Positions 22,907 to 33,776 are shown, counted from the first letter of the stretch. The stretch is DNA of 64,000 nucleotides from Ipomoea triloba (GCF_003576645.1 NC_044930.1:25664403-25728402); one strand, 5' to 3'. A program made the numbers and translations. The notes: generated from the letters alone by a model not told the origin.

Positions 22907-22930
<24 letters not shown>
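22650..22930. mobile_element. Foldback element in a (TA)n microsatellite
   Basis: (TA)n flanks a hairpin. Arms read GTGCGGCCGTACGG...CACCACTCAATGTTACGAAATAC and their inverse (GTATTTCGTAACATTGAG...GACCGCACGGCCGCACGG). Inside the left arm a 22-bp unit is repeated in tandem with small changes. No coding capacity. Confidence 0.6.
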
Positions 22931-22939
<9 letters not shown>

Positions 22940-23039
22940 TTTAGCATTATTATGTTTTCCCTCTCAATTCCTTTACTTTTTGCTGCTACGTACACATTTA
23001 TTCACTAACTAAATTCATAATATATGTATATTTAAATTC

Positions 23040-23044
<5 letters not shown>

Positions 23045-23085
<41 letters not shown>
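23045..23085. repeat. (TA)n microsatellite
   Basis: An uninterrupted TA run of about 20 units, followed by GTATGTATG. Confidence 0.9.
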
Positions 23086-23091
<6 letters not shown>

Positions 23092-23410
23092 AAAATATTC
23101 ACAAAGACTTGGGCTCTGTTTGGGAGGTCGATGACTCGGTGAGATTATATATATTGGTAAGAGCGGTAAAAATAATATTATTTTTATTTGTAATATACGG
23201 AGTAATAAATTTAAAAAAATTTCATACAAACAATTAATATATAGCAGATTCTATATGCAATATATATGCCTTTAAAATTTAAATATAATATATAGCTTAG
23301 CCCCTCAGCGTACAAACAAATTTAAAAACTTGTAATGGTTCTATTTTTTGTTGAATCACATCAAGTTTAGAAACTGTAAGATGCTGAAGGTACCATAATA
23401 ACTATCATTT

Positions 23411-23496
23411 TCTCAATTAAATATTTATCGAAGTGTACAAATAATTGGCAATTTCTCAGTTAAATATTTATCGAAGTGTACAAATAATTGGCAAGT
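23411..23496. repeat. 43-bp tandem duplication in intergenic DNA
   Basis: TATTTATCGAAGTGTAC and its surroundings occur twice, 43 bp apart, with one or two mismatches. The paralogous stretch at ~46,430-46,480 has a single copy, so the duplication is derived here. Confidence 0.8.
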
Positions 23497-23954
23497 TGGA
23501 AATGGTGACAGAGATCAGATCTTGCATGTGCATTTTAATTTATTCTAACATTGTCTATTCATTATAGAACATGCAATATGGAATGCTACATATAATAATA
23601 CTCACGCCAACCATGCTAACATCTTATAGTCCAATTAAAGATTACACATGATTTTTGGTTGCTTTGACCATTTCTTTGATAAATAAAAAAATTTGAGTGG
23701 TATCAATTACATAGTTCAGCCCTGCCATTTCCACTATTAATAATTCTTTATAAAATCATTAGATGTTTTGGTATATTTTCCTATCAATTAGATTTTTAGA
23801 AAATTAATTCCAAAGAATGTAGGGTGTTTGCCGAGAATATTTTTATTAAAAAAAAACAGTAAACATGAAAGGTGTTACTCTAGAAATATAAAAATTAAAT
23901 TCTTTTGGAAGTTGTGTTAGATTCGTTTCAATTTTTAAAGATTTTTTTAATAAA

Positions 23955-24345
23955 AATTCATAGTTGAAAAAATCGCTAGGCGCTCCTCGGGCGCTCGGGG
24001 GTGCCTAGCGTCTAGGGCGCCTAGGCAGGGATTAATCGGCACCTAGGCGCCCGTGCATTTTTTTTTTTAAATTTGTATATATATTTTTAAATTTTTAAGA
24101 CTTCATAATTAATTATAAACTATTTAATACTTAAATAGTTAGTACTAAAATATTAAATATTAACCTAAAAAAATCTTGAGTGAAATAAAATGTTTTAAAA
24201 AGATGGGTACAATAGCTAATCGACCGACTAGGCACCCTAGTCGGCCTAGGCGGTTACTGCCTAGACCACCGATTATGGTGATACTTAGCGCCTAGGCGGC
24301 GATTAATCGATGCCTAGGCAGGATTTTTGCAACACTATAAAAATC
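23955..24345. mobile_element. GC-rich-ended MITE (GCCTAGG family)
   Basis: GC-rich arms such as AATCGCTAGGCGCTCC and GGCGCCTAGGCAGGGATTAA face GGCGATTAATCGATGCCTAGG and CAGGATTTTTGCAACA across an AT-rich middle. The CTAGGCGCC/GGCGCCTAG words repeat in both arms. hAT-like by appearance only. Confidence 0.55.
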
Positions 24346-24403
24346 TAATTAATACATATATTAAAACAATTTAATTAAATACCTTTTTTTACTCGCCAAA
24401 TAC

Positions 24404-24530
24404 CTTGTGGTCTAGTGACACCCGGTTTACACTTTCACATGGAAGAGAGTGGGTTCAAGCCTCCCTCTTTGTGCTTCAGTAGGTTGAGAGAGTAGGTGCA
24501 TTGTAACAGAGTCAATAGTACTCCAAAAAA
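24404..24530 (+). mobile_element. tRNA-derived SINE
   Basis: A-box-like TGGTCTAGTGA at ~24,409 and B-box GGTTCAAGCC at ~24,453 have Pol III spacing, and the element ends in A6. The paralogous site at ~46,975-47,000 is empty (CTCAAATACAAATATAAC). The flanks here, CTCGCCAAATAC and GCTCAAATAC, look like the target duplication. Confidence 0.65.
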
Positions 24531-24539
24531 TACTATTTA

Positions 24540-25285
24540 TTTTTGCTCAAATACAAATATAACATCCTACCACTGCCACTAACTTATATTGACTTAATTA
24601 TATTGTATAACAAGTAATAATGTGCACAACAAAAAATATGCCTTGTTGCAACTTACTTTTCAAATTTCAAATATTACATACTTTAAAGTTTCAATACTTA
24701 TAAATTAAAATTAACTCATATTATTTACTAAAACCTTTAACATGATGAATAAGATTAGTACTCACTTCTTTAGAGTATTGGCATAACCCTATATATAATT
24801 CATCAGATATGTCTAACTCTCATCCTCTCTGCTATACTTATTTCATCTCTGCTCGCTCAATAACTCTCATCTGAGTTTCAATTGAGAAATACCTGAGAGT
24901 AGTTGAAGTTGGCATACATCCAACCTAGCTAATTGTACACACTGCTATGAAAATGTTTTCATTTGTAATATAAAACATTTTCATACAAACACTATATAGC
25001 AGATTCTATATGCAATATATATGCCTTTATTAAAATTTAAATATAATATCCCCTCAGCATACAAATTAAACAATTGCAAAACAAATTAAAAACTTGTAAT
25101 GGTAACAAACTTTGCATTTTTTTTGTTGACCACATGAAGTTTAGAAACTTGCTCGCTCGAAGATGCAATGGTTTTGCTGATTATTATTATATATGCACCA
25201 TCTCTGTTAATTATAATAATTCATTCCAATTAATTTCTTGCTCTATAATTGATCAAGACTAATTAATTAATAACTCGGAATTCCA
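24540..25285. other. B2 upstream DNA, second leader and intron
   Basis: Holds a short leader copy (~24,815-24,920) and the family's pre-ATG intron text (GTTGACCACATGAAGTTTAG, CATCTCTGTTAATTATAAT). It ends at the TTCCAG acceptor (25286). No separate gene. Confidence 0.45.
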
Positions 25286-25316
25286 GAAACACTTCAGAGA
25301 ATTGAAGTTCAATAGA

Positions 25317-28300
25317 ATGGATTTAGATGGTGTAACCACTCTAATCAAAATAGTAGAGCAAGACCTTATGGAGCCCAAAATACTTTCGGATTTTGATGCT
25401 AAAGGAATGAAGGTGTGGCTGCTCGAAACCATCGAGTTGCTGTCTGCCAAGCTCTGCATTCTGCAAGCATTTCTTGAGGAGGGGTGTAAGATGGAAGCGG
25501 GGGATAGCTGGATTGAAGAGATAGTTTCTGAAATGATATGGTGTCCCAGTAGTTGGGCTCTTCGTAGGATCTTGGAAATAATGGTAAGAAAAATTGAGGA
25601 AGATGAAGAATGGATGCTGATGGTAAAAAAAGGAACTGCTTATGAGGGAAAGAACATCAAGATTTGGGATACCTACCGAAGTGCTTTAGACCCTGAGGAT
25701 GAATTAATTGTAGGAATCCACAGTGATATAGAGACGATAGTTAACCGCCTCTGTTATTCACACTTTATGAGATCAGTTTTCACCATTTTGAGGAATAGTA
25801 ACATTCACAAGTTCCGGAAATATGTTGAAAAGCCTGTCCTGAAACTACAAGTTATTCCACTCCTTGGGGAAGGAGGCATAGGAAAAACTACATTAGCCAA
25901 AAGAGTCTATGGACATCCAATTACTATTGCTAGCTTTGACATTCGAGCGTGGATAGTTTTGTCTCAGGTTCCTAACCTTAAAGAGATTCTCATTGGTTTA
26001 TTACGTTGTATTTCACCAATAACAAGTGAAATCTACACCCTAGACAATGCTCAAATAGCTGAGCAATTACGTACACGTTTGATGGGCAAGAAGTATTTAA
26101 TTTTCTTGGATGATATATGGGCCACTGCTGCATGGGATGCCATCCAAGGATATTTTCCAGAGAATTTTAATGGAAGCCGAATCTTAGTAACTACTCGGTT
26201 CACAAAGGTGGCTGAATACGTAAGTGCAGATCCCTACCGTGTGAAATATCAAACTTTTTCGGATTGTTGGGAATTATTTTCAAGGAAAGTGTTTGGGCAA
26301 AGCCAACGTGCTCCGCATGAATTTGTGTCAATTGGGAAACACATTGTTTTTTGTTGTGGTAGATTACCCCTAGCAGTTATTTTAGTTTCCGGACTTTTGG
26401 CGACAGCAAAATGGTCTCTAGAAATATGGAGAGATGTTGCCCGAAGTTTGGATGGAGTTGGTAGATATGGTGATAATAACAAAAGAATTTCAGAAATAGT
26501 TTCATTAAGCTACAAGTATTTACCTAGTCATTTGAAGGCTTGCTTTCATTATTTTGGTGTGTTTCCAGAAGATTGTGATATTCTTGTTAAGAAATTAATC
26601 AACTTATGGGTTGCAGAGGGATTTATAAAGCCACATAACAATATGAGTTTGGAAGAAGTGGGAGAGAGTTACTTGGATGATCTCATTAATACAAGTCTAG
26701 TTCAAATTAAAGAGCTAAGTATTGATGGCAAAGCTAACTCATGTAACATTCATGATCGAGTACACGAGGTTTGTGTGAGGGAAGCGATTGATGGGAATTT
26801 ATTGTGCATTATCAATGACAACCATGCTCCAAAGGCTAGTCATACGATAAGCTGTCAAACAAGTCATTGGCCAATCACTCGAGCGAGTTATGGGAATTGC
26901 AATCCTGATGAAATCTATTCTGTTCTCTGGTTTGGTAAAGATGTATACCATTCAAAATGCAGGTTGGTATACCCATGTTTTAAATTGCTAAAAGTGTTGG
27001 ATTTATCATTAGTTAAATGGTCACGAGGCATGCCTCGTGAAATAACAGACTTGGTTCATTTGAGATACTTGGCTTTAAATACCATTGGTACTCTTTACGA
27101 GTTTCAATTTTTCAAGCTTAAGAATTTGCTAACTCTCACAGTTACTTCATGGATGGAAAAATGTCCTTTGCAACTGCCATGTGATATTTTGGATTTGCCA
27201 CAATTGAGGTATTTTCATGTTGACAAGAAATGTTCACAGTATCTCCCTTGCTTAGTAAAAAAAGATCTACAAACTCTTTATTGGTTGAAAGTTGCTAGCT
27301 CCGACCAAAAACCAAACTTCGGAATGGTTCCAAACCTAAAGGAACTTGGGATTTTCATTGAAGGCCAGCTGGAGCCTAGCTATCTAGGGGGCCTTGTGTA
27401 TTTACATCTACTTGAGAAGTTGAAGTTTGAAGTAGGAAGAGTTGAGCGCTTTTATCTACCAACAGGTTTTCCACCAAACCTTAAGAAGTTGACACTTCGG
27501 TATACTTATCTTCCATGGAAGGAAATGGACACAATTGGTGAGTTGCCGCACCTTGAGGTGCTTAAACTAAAAGATTTCGCCTTCTGTGGTTCAGAGTGGA
27601 AATCATCAACGTTGTGCTTTTGGAAATTAAAGGCACTACTCATTTCACGTTCAAATCTCAAATATTGGAATGCAAATTCTAATCATTTCCCAGTTTTGGA
27701 GCGGCTAGTCTTGAGATATTGTTGGGAATTGGAACAAGTTCCAATTAATTTTGCAAATATTGGAACGTTGAAGTTGATTGTGTTAGAATGTTGTTATTCT
27801 TCTCTTGTGACTTCTGCAATGCAGATTTCCTCTGCAAAGGAGTTATTGTCTAGGGGAGCGACAGATTGTCAACTTCTTCATGTTCGTGAAGTTAGATCTA
27901 AGGTTTCTCTCTTATTCTTGTTCATTATTTAAAAATATTAGTTTACTGCCTTCTAATTCCATGTATTAATTTAATTGTTTATTTTAGTACTCATTTTCAA
28001 TTACTTTTCAAGGTTGAATTGCCAAATAATGAAAGCTCTGAAGAAGAAATTGTAGAAAACTCTAAAGTAGAAAGTGTGGATAGATCTGAAGAAGAAAGTG
28101 TGAAAAGCTCTAAAGAAAGTGTGGAAAGCTCTGAAGAAGAAAGAGTGGAAAGATCTGAAAAAGAAAGTGTAGAAAGCTTTGACGAAGAAAGTGTGGGAAG
28201 CTCTAAAGAATTAAGTTTTGGAAGCTCTAAAGAATTAAGTGTTGGAAGCTCTGATCAAGTAAGGTTGAAAGCTCGGAAGAGTGTGAGGAAATATCTGAAG

Positions 28301-28360
28301 AAGAAGAAGGTGGCGAAATCTCTGAATGCATTCAAAGAATTGAATAGGAAAGTGTTGTAA
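25317..28360 (+). CDS. CNL (R1-like) resistance gene B2 with long acidic tail
   Basis: Two exons are proposed: 25317-27902 and 28013-28360 (977 aa). Without splicing it would end at 27932 after KVSLLFLFII. P-loop GEGGIGKTT at 184 (preceded by PLL, where the others have PLV); kinase-2 at 260-268; RNBS-B GSRILVTTR; IHD instead of MHD at 478-480; LRRs after ~545. Oddities: the CC region is shorter than in B1/B3/B4 (the YDEYEIKSKL segment is missing), and GLPL is RLPL (CCGRLPLAV). The intronic stop used in the other genes has become TTA. The tail exon is the longest: VELPNNESSEEEIVENS, about eight Ser/Glu octads, then a Lys/Arg end containing RKYLKKKKVAK, NLS-like. Open throughout and probably expressed, but the Gly-to-Arg change makes function uncertain. 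Confidence 0.88.
28013..28360 (+). other. B2 tail exon: Ser/Glu octad repeat
   Basis: A 24-bp unit built on GAAGAAGAAAGTGTGGAAAGCTCT recurs with variation, coding EEESVESS-type octads. It is acidic, likely disordered and rich in S-x-x-E sites of the casein-kinase-2 type. It stays in phase with the NLR exon across the proposed intron (AAG|GT...TTTTCAAG|GTTGAA). Confidence 0.65.
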
Positions 28361-28429
28361 GCTCTAAGAAGAAAGTGACTTAGGAATTTTTAAATTTTGG
28401 GCTTATTATAAACTTATAAAGCCAAGGTA

Positions 28430-28940
28430 TGAAACTTGTGGTTAAACTCCATATATATTACTTTGTAGTTTTATTTAAAGACTTCATTCCAACTTTAACT
28501 CATCAACTATTTCATTTGCACTTCCAATCGTCAACTTCAAAATCAATCAAAATTTGGTACCTGAGCTTTTACAACTTGCCACTTTAGTCCTATAGTCAGG
28601 CACTAAATTTTGTTCTTGTTTGGCTAAAAGTGGCAATTTTTCAGCTTGTAGGTTCGTTCCTGGCTGAAGTTAATAAGATCATCATTGCTGAATTTGTTGC
28701 TTTTCTTGAGTTCATGCACTGGCTAATGTTGATGAAGTTTATAAGCATACCCCAAGTGTTGAAGAAAACTGTGAATTAAGGATGTGTTGAAAGCTTTGAA
28801 AAAGAAAGTGATGAAAGCTCTGAGAAGAAAGTGACTGAGGAATTCAAGAAGCCAATGTATGTATACCTCAGGAATATCTACATCAAATCAAATCAAATTC
28901 CTTAATAACCAATTACATTCTAGTTTTATTTAAACTTAAT
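28430..28940. other. B2 3' flank with tail-exon scrap
   Basis: Family 3' flank text is eroded here. 28,780-28,840 repeats tail-exon words (TTGAAAGCTTTGAAAAAGAAAGTG) out of any gene context. No other feature. Confidence 0.45.
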
Positions 28941-28947
28941 ATATATA

Positions 28948-29300
28948 TAGAGGGGGTGATGTTCACCACTCTCACGTAAGAACATAAGAACCAATTTGGT
29001 ACATTTAAAAAGACAGATTTGTAGATGAGATTAATTGGTGGAATTAAAAACACGCGTGTGCATATAGAGCATTATGATGTGTGCATATTACGCATGTGTG
29101 CATATTAAGCATGTGTTGTGTGCAACATAGGATGTGCACACAAAACAAATGTTTAATATGCACACTGCATAACGCTCCATATGCACACGCGTGTTTTAAA
29201 TTTCCTCAATTAATCACTTCCATAGATATGTCTTTTTTAATGCATCAGATTGTTTCTCAACTTTTCATGTAGTCATTGTTCTTACGGGGGAGTGGGTATG
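28948..29300. mobile_element. TA-embedded foldback element (full copy)
   Basis: The outer arms are GTGATGTTCACCACTCTCACG and GTTCTTACGGGGGAGTGGG. The inner arms are ACACGCGTGTGCATAT...GAGC and GCTCCATATGCACACGCGTGT. It is flanked by TATATATAG. Same family as 11,171 and 48,986. Confidence 0.6.
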
Positions 29301-30000
29301 TATGTATGTGTGTGTGGGTGAAAATATTCACGAAGACTTGGCCTTTGTTTGGCAGATCAGTGAGATTATATATATTGGTAGAGCGGTAAAAATAATTTTA
29401 TTTTCATTTGTAATATAATATAATAGATTTAAAACAATTTCATACAAACAATTAACATATAGCAGATTCTATATGCAATATATATATGCCTTTAAAATTT
29501 AAATATAATAGACCCACAGCGAACAAACAATTGAAAAACAAATTTAAAACTTGTAATGATTCCATTTTTTGTTGAATGACATGAAGTTTAGAAACTGGAA
29601 GATGCAATGGTTTTGCTGAGGGTACTATAATATAATAATTAATTCATCAGCTAGCAGATTAGATTTTAACCCATCTTGCATTAACATGCACCAGGCCATC
29701 CCACTGCACCAAATATGGCATTTAGCGGCCGTTACAAACCGTCCGAATTATGTTTCCGGACAGTTATTCAACCGTGACTAAATAGTGTGTCGGATTTAAT
29801 AGTTGTTTTCTAAAATCTCCACTAATATTTATTTAATATTTACTTTAAACTTTAGTGGTGGTTATTAAGTGTCACTAGTAAAAGAATACTTTTTAATTTT
29901 AGTGTTATAATCATTCCATTTAATTTCTTGGTCAGTAAAGTACGTAATTGAGACTAATAACTAATAAGTCTGATATGAGTTCCAGAAACACTTTAGAGAA
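29300..30000. other. A2 upstream/5'UTR intron
   Basis: Contains the diverged third copy of the block at 8631/11311 (from ~29,625: CATCAGCTAGCAGATTAGA, TTTAGCGGC). Ends at the TTCCAG acceptor just before A2. No intact leader found. Confidence 0.5.
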
Positions 30001-30005
30001 GTTCA

Positions 30006-32050
30006 ATGGCTTTTGATGCTGTAACCACTCTAATCCAAGTAGTAGAGGCTGCAGAGCAAGACATTATGGAGCCCAAACTACTTTCAATTTTGTGTCCTGG
30101 AGGATTAATGATGGTACCACTGCTTGAAACGATTGAGTTGCTGTCTTACAATCTCCATTTTCTGCAAGCCTTTATGAAAAGTAAGAAGAAAAATTTTTTT
30201 TGGGACACCAGGGATTCGAGTCTGTATAAGTATGTCGAAAGTGAAGTTGATCGAATACATGAAAAGTATAAAATAAAATTTAAACCGAGACTAATATATA
30301 CGGGACGTTACTGGGCAACGAAAGCTGAAGATATTCATCATCTCTTGAAAAGTATAGTAAGAGATATTGAGTTTGTTAAAGACCGGATCCTGAAGGAAGA
30401 AAGAAGAGCTGCTTTAGAGGCTGAGGAACAGAACATCACAATTTGGGATACCTACCGAAATGCTTTAAAGACTGAGAATGAAGTGATTGTAGGATTGGAC
30501 AGTGATATAGAGAGGATAGTTAACCGGCTCTGCTATTCATATTTCATGGGACCAGTTTTAACCATTTTGAAGAATAGTAACATTGACAAGTTTCGGAAAT
30601 ACGTGCTGAAACTACAAGTTATGCCACTCGTTGGGGAAGGGGGCATTGGAAAAACTACATTAGCCAAAAAAGTCTATGGACATCCAACTACTAATGCTAG
30701 CTTTCACATTCGAGCATCCGTAGTTGTGTCTAAAGTTCATAACCTCAAAGAGATACTCATTGGTCTATTACGTTGTATTTCACCACTCAAAGAGATACTC
30801 ATTGGTCTATTACGTTGTATTTCACCAATCACTAGTGAAATCTACAACATAGATGAGGCTCAGATAGCTGAGCAATTAAGCACAAGTTTGATGGACCAGA
30901 AGTATTTAATTTTCTTAGATGACATATGGACCACTGCTGCATGGGATGCCATCCAAGGATATTTTCCGGAGAATTTTAATGGAAGCCGAATCTTGGTAAC
31001 TACTCGGTCAAAAGAGCTATCTGAATACTTAAGTACAAATCCCTACCAAGTGAAGTATTAAACTTTTTCAGATCGTTGGGAATTATTTTCAAGGAAAGTG
31101 TTTAGGCACAGGCAATATGTTCCCAGTGAATATGAGAAAATTGGGAAACGCATTGTTTGGAGTTGTGGTGGACTACCCTTAGAAGTTGTTTTAATTTCTG
31201 GAATTTTGGCGATAGCAAAAGGGTCTCTACAAATATGGAGAGATGTTGCCCGAACTTTGGACAGAGTTGATAGATACGATAATAACAAAAGAATTTCAAA
31301 AATAGTACAGTTTCATTAAGCTACAGGTACTTACCTAATCATTTGAAGGATTGCTTTCAGTATTTTGGTGTGTTTCCAGAAGACAGTGACATTCCTGTTA
31401 AGAAACTAATCAACTTATGAGTTGAAGAGGATTTATAAAGCCACATAAGAGTTTGGAAAAAGTAGTGGGAGAGAGTTACTTGCATGATCTCATTAATAGA
31501 AGTCTTGTTCAAATTAATGAGCTAAGTATTGACGGCAAAGTTAAATCATGTAATTAACATTCATGATCGAGTGCACGAGGTTTGTGTGAGAAAAGCAATT
31601 GATGGGAATACATTGTGCATTATCAATGACAACCATGCTCCAAAGTCTAGTCATTGGTTAAGCTGTCAAACAAGTCATTGACCAATCACTCGAGCGAGTT
31701 ATTGGAATTGCGGTCCTGATGAAATCCATTCTGTTCTCTGCTTTGGTAAAGATGTATACCATTCAAAATGCAGGTTGGTATACCCATGTTTGGAATTGCT
31801 AAGAGTATTGGATTTATCATTAGTTAAATGCTCACGAGGCATGCATAGCGAAATAACAGACTTGGTTCATTTGAGATACTTGGTTCAAAATATTAGGTTT
31901 CAACATGCCTTCTAATTCTATTATATTTATTAAATTTGTTTCTTTACTAGCTCCTTTTCTATTACTTTTCAAGGTTGGATTGTCAAATAATGAAAGCTTT
32001 GAAGAAGAATGTGATGAAAGCTCCGAAGAAAAATGTGTTGGAATCTAAGG
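30006..32050 (+). pseudogene. CNL resistance gene A2, pseudogene with LRR deleted
   Basis: Starts MAFDAVTTLIQVVEAAEQD like A1. The frame is open to 31061, where CAA has become TAA (after NPYQVKY). P-loop GEGGIGKTT, kinase-2 YLIFLDDIW and GSRILVTTR are present. Further damage: a 4-bp insertion near 31,308, TGG to TGA near 31,420 and 31,680, and an indel near 31,553. At ~31,880 the sequence jumps from LRYL straight into the last intron, so essentially all LRRs are gone (~0.85 kb). The tail exon survives at 31,974 (VGLSNNESFEEEC...). A 42-bp in-frame tandem duplication lies at 30744-30827. It cannot make a normal receptor; a 351-aa CC-NB fragment is possible. Confidence 0.88.
30744..30827 (+). 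repeat. 42-bp tandem duplication in the A2 NB domain
   Basis: Two perfect 42-bp copies (30744-30785, 30786-30827) each encode LKEILIGLLRCISP. All other paralogues have one copy. Confidence 0.95.
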
Positions 32051-32437
32051 TTTCTCTATAATTATTCTTCATTATTTCAAGGGGAAATCAACGTTTTAGT
32101 CCCTCAAATGTTGCCAAACTGTCAATTTTTCCCTTTAACTCGTTAATCATCGATTTAGTCCCTGAAAATAATTGTTTTTAGTCCGATAACTCCATCCGGT
32201 CATATTCCGGCCAACACACCGATTTAGCAAGGGTAAATTAGTCTTTTCCTTTCTTCAATCCTCCCTCCCTCTTTCTGTCTTCGCCAATAAGCTTGTGTAA
32301 ACTATGGGTGTGATTTGGACTGTGGAAATGATTTGGGTCCTAAGTATAAAACTAGTTGGAGAGTGGAGAGGCTTGCCCTGAGACTGGGTAGTCATCTTTT
32401 TCTTCTTCTTTTTCATTTCTCCTTTCGCAGGTACAGA

Positions 32438-32958
32438 TAGGGATGGCAATTCAACCCGCCCCCGACGGGGACGGGTTCGAGGAATTATTTCGGGGAACGG
32501 GGGCGGGGATGGGGAGAAATTCGTAATCCCCGCGGGGAATGGGGACGGGGACGGGGAGGGTATTCCCCACCCCGACCCCGGCCCCGATCCCCGTCCCCGC
32601 CCCGTCCCCGATTCCCCGTATATTATTATATTATATTATATATTATATATTATTTATATACCAAGTATATAAGAAATTAAAAGTTAAAATTCTAGAAGTT
32701 CATTTGTTTTGTTATGTACTTATATTTGGACTTTGGACTTTGGAGGAGCTTGAAACAATTTAAAGTGTTTGGGCATTTTATGATTATGTATTTTTGTTTG
32801 AAAGTTTGAAACTTTTGATATTTATAATAATTTTAGAGTTTGGATATTTTAATTTTATTGATTTATGTATGTTGAATTTGAACTTTGTTTAAGGATTCAA
32901 TGCTTAGTTTTTATAATAATAGTTTTTTTGCCCCCGCCCCGCCCCGTTGACATCCCTA
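32438..32958. mobile_element. hAT-type MITE nested in the Pack-MULE (521 bp)
   Basis: Ends are TAGGGATGGCAA and TTGACATCCCTA, with a perfect 8-bp target duplication GGTACAGA at 32430-32437 and 32959-32966. The left part is a run of GGGGACGGGG-like words facing its complement, followed by an AT-rich middle. Confidence 0.9.
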
Positions 32959-33043
32959 GGTACAGAGCTCCCAGGGACTATTCTTCACCGACCCATATAA
33001 ACCCTCATTCTCCTCACATTACATCTCTCATTTTGATTTGAAG

Positions 33044-33559
33044 ATGTTAGCAAAGCAACACCACTCTTCTCCTTTCCCTTCTCCTTCTTGTGTTCGCCCC
33101 AATGGCTCCTCCGCCGCATTAGGCGGCAGAAATCGGTCTACGAAGGTGGCACCACCGCTTCCCGCTGCTCCCACGCTGGCTACCTCTCGTTAGCATACTG
33201 AGTTGGGTCTATTTGCCCTTACTTGGTCCCGCAGCATCCTTGGTCGGTATTTCCACCTCCATTTCGCGCTCGACGATTCGCTGACGGAGGACGACGAAGA
33301 CGCGGTTAGTACAACGCCGTTTGCTTCTCTCTCTGCTACTCCCCTGTTCCATCTCCGCATCAAGCCATTCATCTTCTGGAAAAGGCAGAGATCCAAAAGG
33401 TTCCAAATAGGTGGCGATGGCGAAAAATCAAGAATGGCTTTTCTGGGATCTTTAATTTCCAGAGCCGTCAATTTCCTTGGAGCTAGGCGGAGAAAGATGT
33501 TGGAACAAAAAGAGGGAGGGAGGATTAAAGAAAGGAAAAGACTATTTTACCCTTGCTAA
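33044..33559 (+). pseudogene. Captured host-gene fragment, DUF868-like
   Basis: An ATG at 33044 opens 49 codons (MLAKQHHSSPFPSPS...) to a TAG at 33191. The same frame continues after the stop with HTELGLFALTWSRSILGRYF and, further on, FHLRIKPFIFWKRQ. LTWSR...LGR followed by IKPF-FWK resembles plant DUF868 proteins (unknown function). The frame ends in the right TIR. Base composition is GC-richer than the surroundings. This recognition is from memory of the motif pattern, so moderate. Confidence 0.5.
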
Positions 33560-33776
33560 ATCGGAGTGTTCGCCGGAATATGACCGGATGGAGTTATCTG
33601 ACTAAAAACAATTATTTTCAGGGACTAAATCGATGATTAACGAGTTAAAGGGCAACATTGACAGTTTGGCAACATTTGAGGGACTAAAACGTTGATTTCC
33701 CCGTATTTCAAAATATTAATTTTCTGCTTTTTAATTCCATGTACTTTTTTTTACTCATTTTCAATTAACTTTCAAG

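Larger units (their letters stand above)
32081..33703. mobile_element. Pack-MULE-like element with captured gene fragment
   Basis: TIRs of about 200 bp (~95% alike) start GGGGAAATCAACGTTTTAG and end CTAAAACGTTGATTTCCCC. Left flank TATTTCAA (32073-32080) equals right flank TATTTCAA (33704-33711): an 8-bp target duplication, or 9 bp with one mismatch. The interrupted text is the last intron of a CNL tail module, intact in the paralogues (CATTATTTCAAAATATTAG). No transposase. Inside is non-transposon, GC-richer gene-like DNA (~32,990-33,480) and a nested hAT MITE. Long TIRs favour Mutator; an exact 8-bp duplication would also fit hAT. Confidence 0.75.

Noticed and set aside
28019..28360. Separate small acidic gene after B2
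   Set aside because: Its apparent start is TTG; phase, acceptor and conservation behind every CNL fit better with a last exon.
33190..33471. 93-aa minus-strand frame inside the Pack-MULE
   Set aside because: The plus-strand frame carries the recognisable LTWSR / IKPFIFWK motifs; the minus frame is antisense.
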